Origin: Oscillospiraceae bacterium
GTDB lineage: Bacteria > Bacillota > Clostridia > Oscillospirales > Ruminococcaceae
Length of the DNA stretch: 14,686 nt
Assembly (NCBI GenBank): GCA_019420135.1
Contig: JAHZHS010000043.1
Location: 1 to 14,686, forward strand
Direction: 5' to 3'
Shown here: positions 14,671-14,686 of the stretch, piece by piece
Numbering within the stretch: position 1 is the stretch's first letter
Layout of the letters: each line of letters opens with the position of its first letter
Notes under the pieces: generated by a model
Told to the model about the DNA's origin: nothing
Database searches by the model: none
Seen by the model: only the letters and a program-made list of their open reading frames with translations
Position numbers and translations under genes: made by a program

Positions 14671-14686
14671 TATGGAGAAACTCGCA

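Overview
The window looks like chromosomal DNA of a high-GC, low-redundancy Gram-positive gut anaerobe, most likely an Oscillospiraceae/Ruminococcaceae member (Faecalibacterium, Gemmiger or Subdoligranulum relatives). The reasons are strong GGAGG-type ribosome sites, a LytTR/GHKL two-component pair, a large membrane-anchored GH3 enzyme with reversed domain order, a PTS sugar locus and a fragment of the sporulation factor SigK. The genus is an inference from gene content; no rRNA or other marker is present. No tRNA, CRISPR array or insertion sequence was recognised.

Layout. (1) 1-569: the 5' part of a flavodoxin-fold oxidoreductase gene (minus strand) and its promoter region, divergent from an XRE regulator. 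(2) 570-1658: the XRE regulator with a long helical C-terminal part, ended by a strong hairpin terminator. (3) 1737-3775, minus strand: an AgrC-like GHKL histidine kinase and a LytTR response regulator, regulator first, 11 bases apart. (4) 3776-3982: a divergent control region with two exact 11-bp direct repeats one 20-bp period apart, a plausible LytTR binding site. (5) 3983-6988: a 1001-residue GH3 glycosidase in the circularly permuted order (C-terminal-type domain, FnIII-like domain, then the catalytic barrel), with a membrane segment at each end. (6) 6989-7418: a gene-free spacer with two hairpin terminators. (7) 7419-13409: a sucrose-type locus with a LacI regulator, a PTS EIIBCA permease, a PhnP-like metallo-beta-lactamase-fold hydrolase and an amylosucrase-like GH13 enzyme. 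(8) 13645-14606: the 5' half of sigK, broken at about codon 115, directly followed in another frame by an XRE-type double-HTH protein with no convincing start.

How the parts may work together. The kinase/regulator pair probably controls the divergent GH3 enzyme, which would release glucose or short beta-glucosides outside the membrane. In the sucrose locus, the LacI protein probably binds a perfect 22-bp palindrome just downstream of the PTS promoter and a near copy in its own leader. The PTS should deliver a phosphorylated disaccharide, yet the clustered glycosidase belongs to a family that acts on unphosphorylated sucrose, and no GH32 sucrose-6-phosphate hydrolase or fructokinase lies here. 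This mismatch, with the hydrolase gene in between, is the most interesting metabolic question. The second is the sigK break, which falls where skin-type elements interrupt sigK in other Firmicutes.
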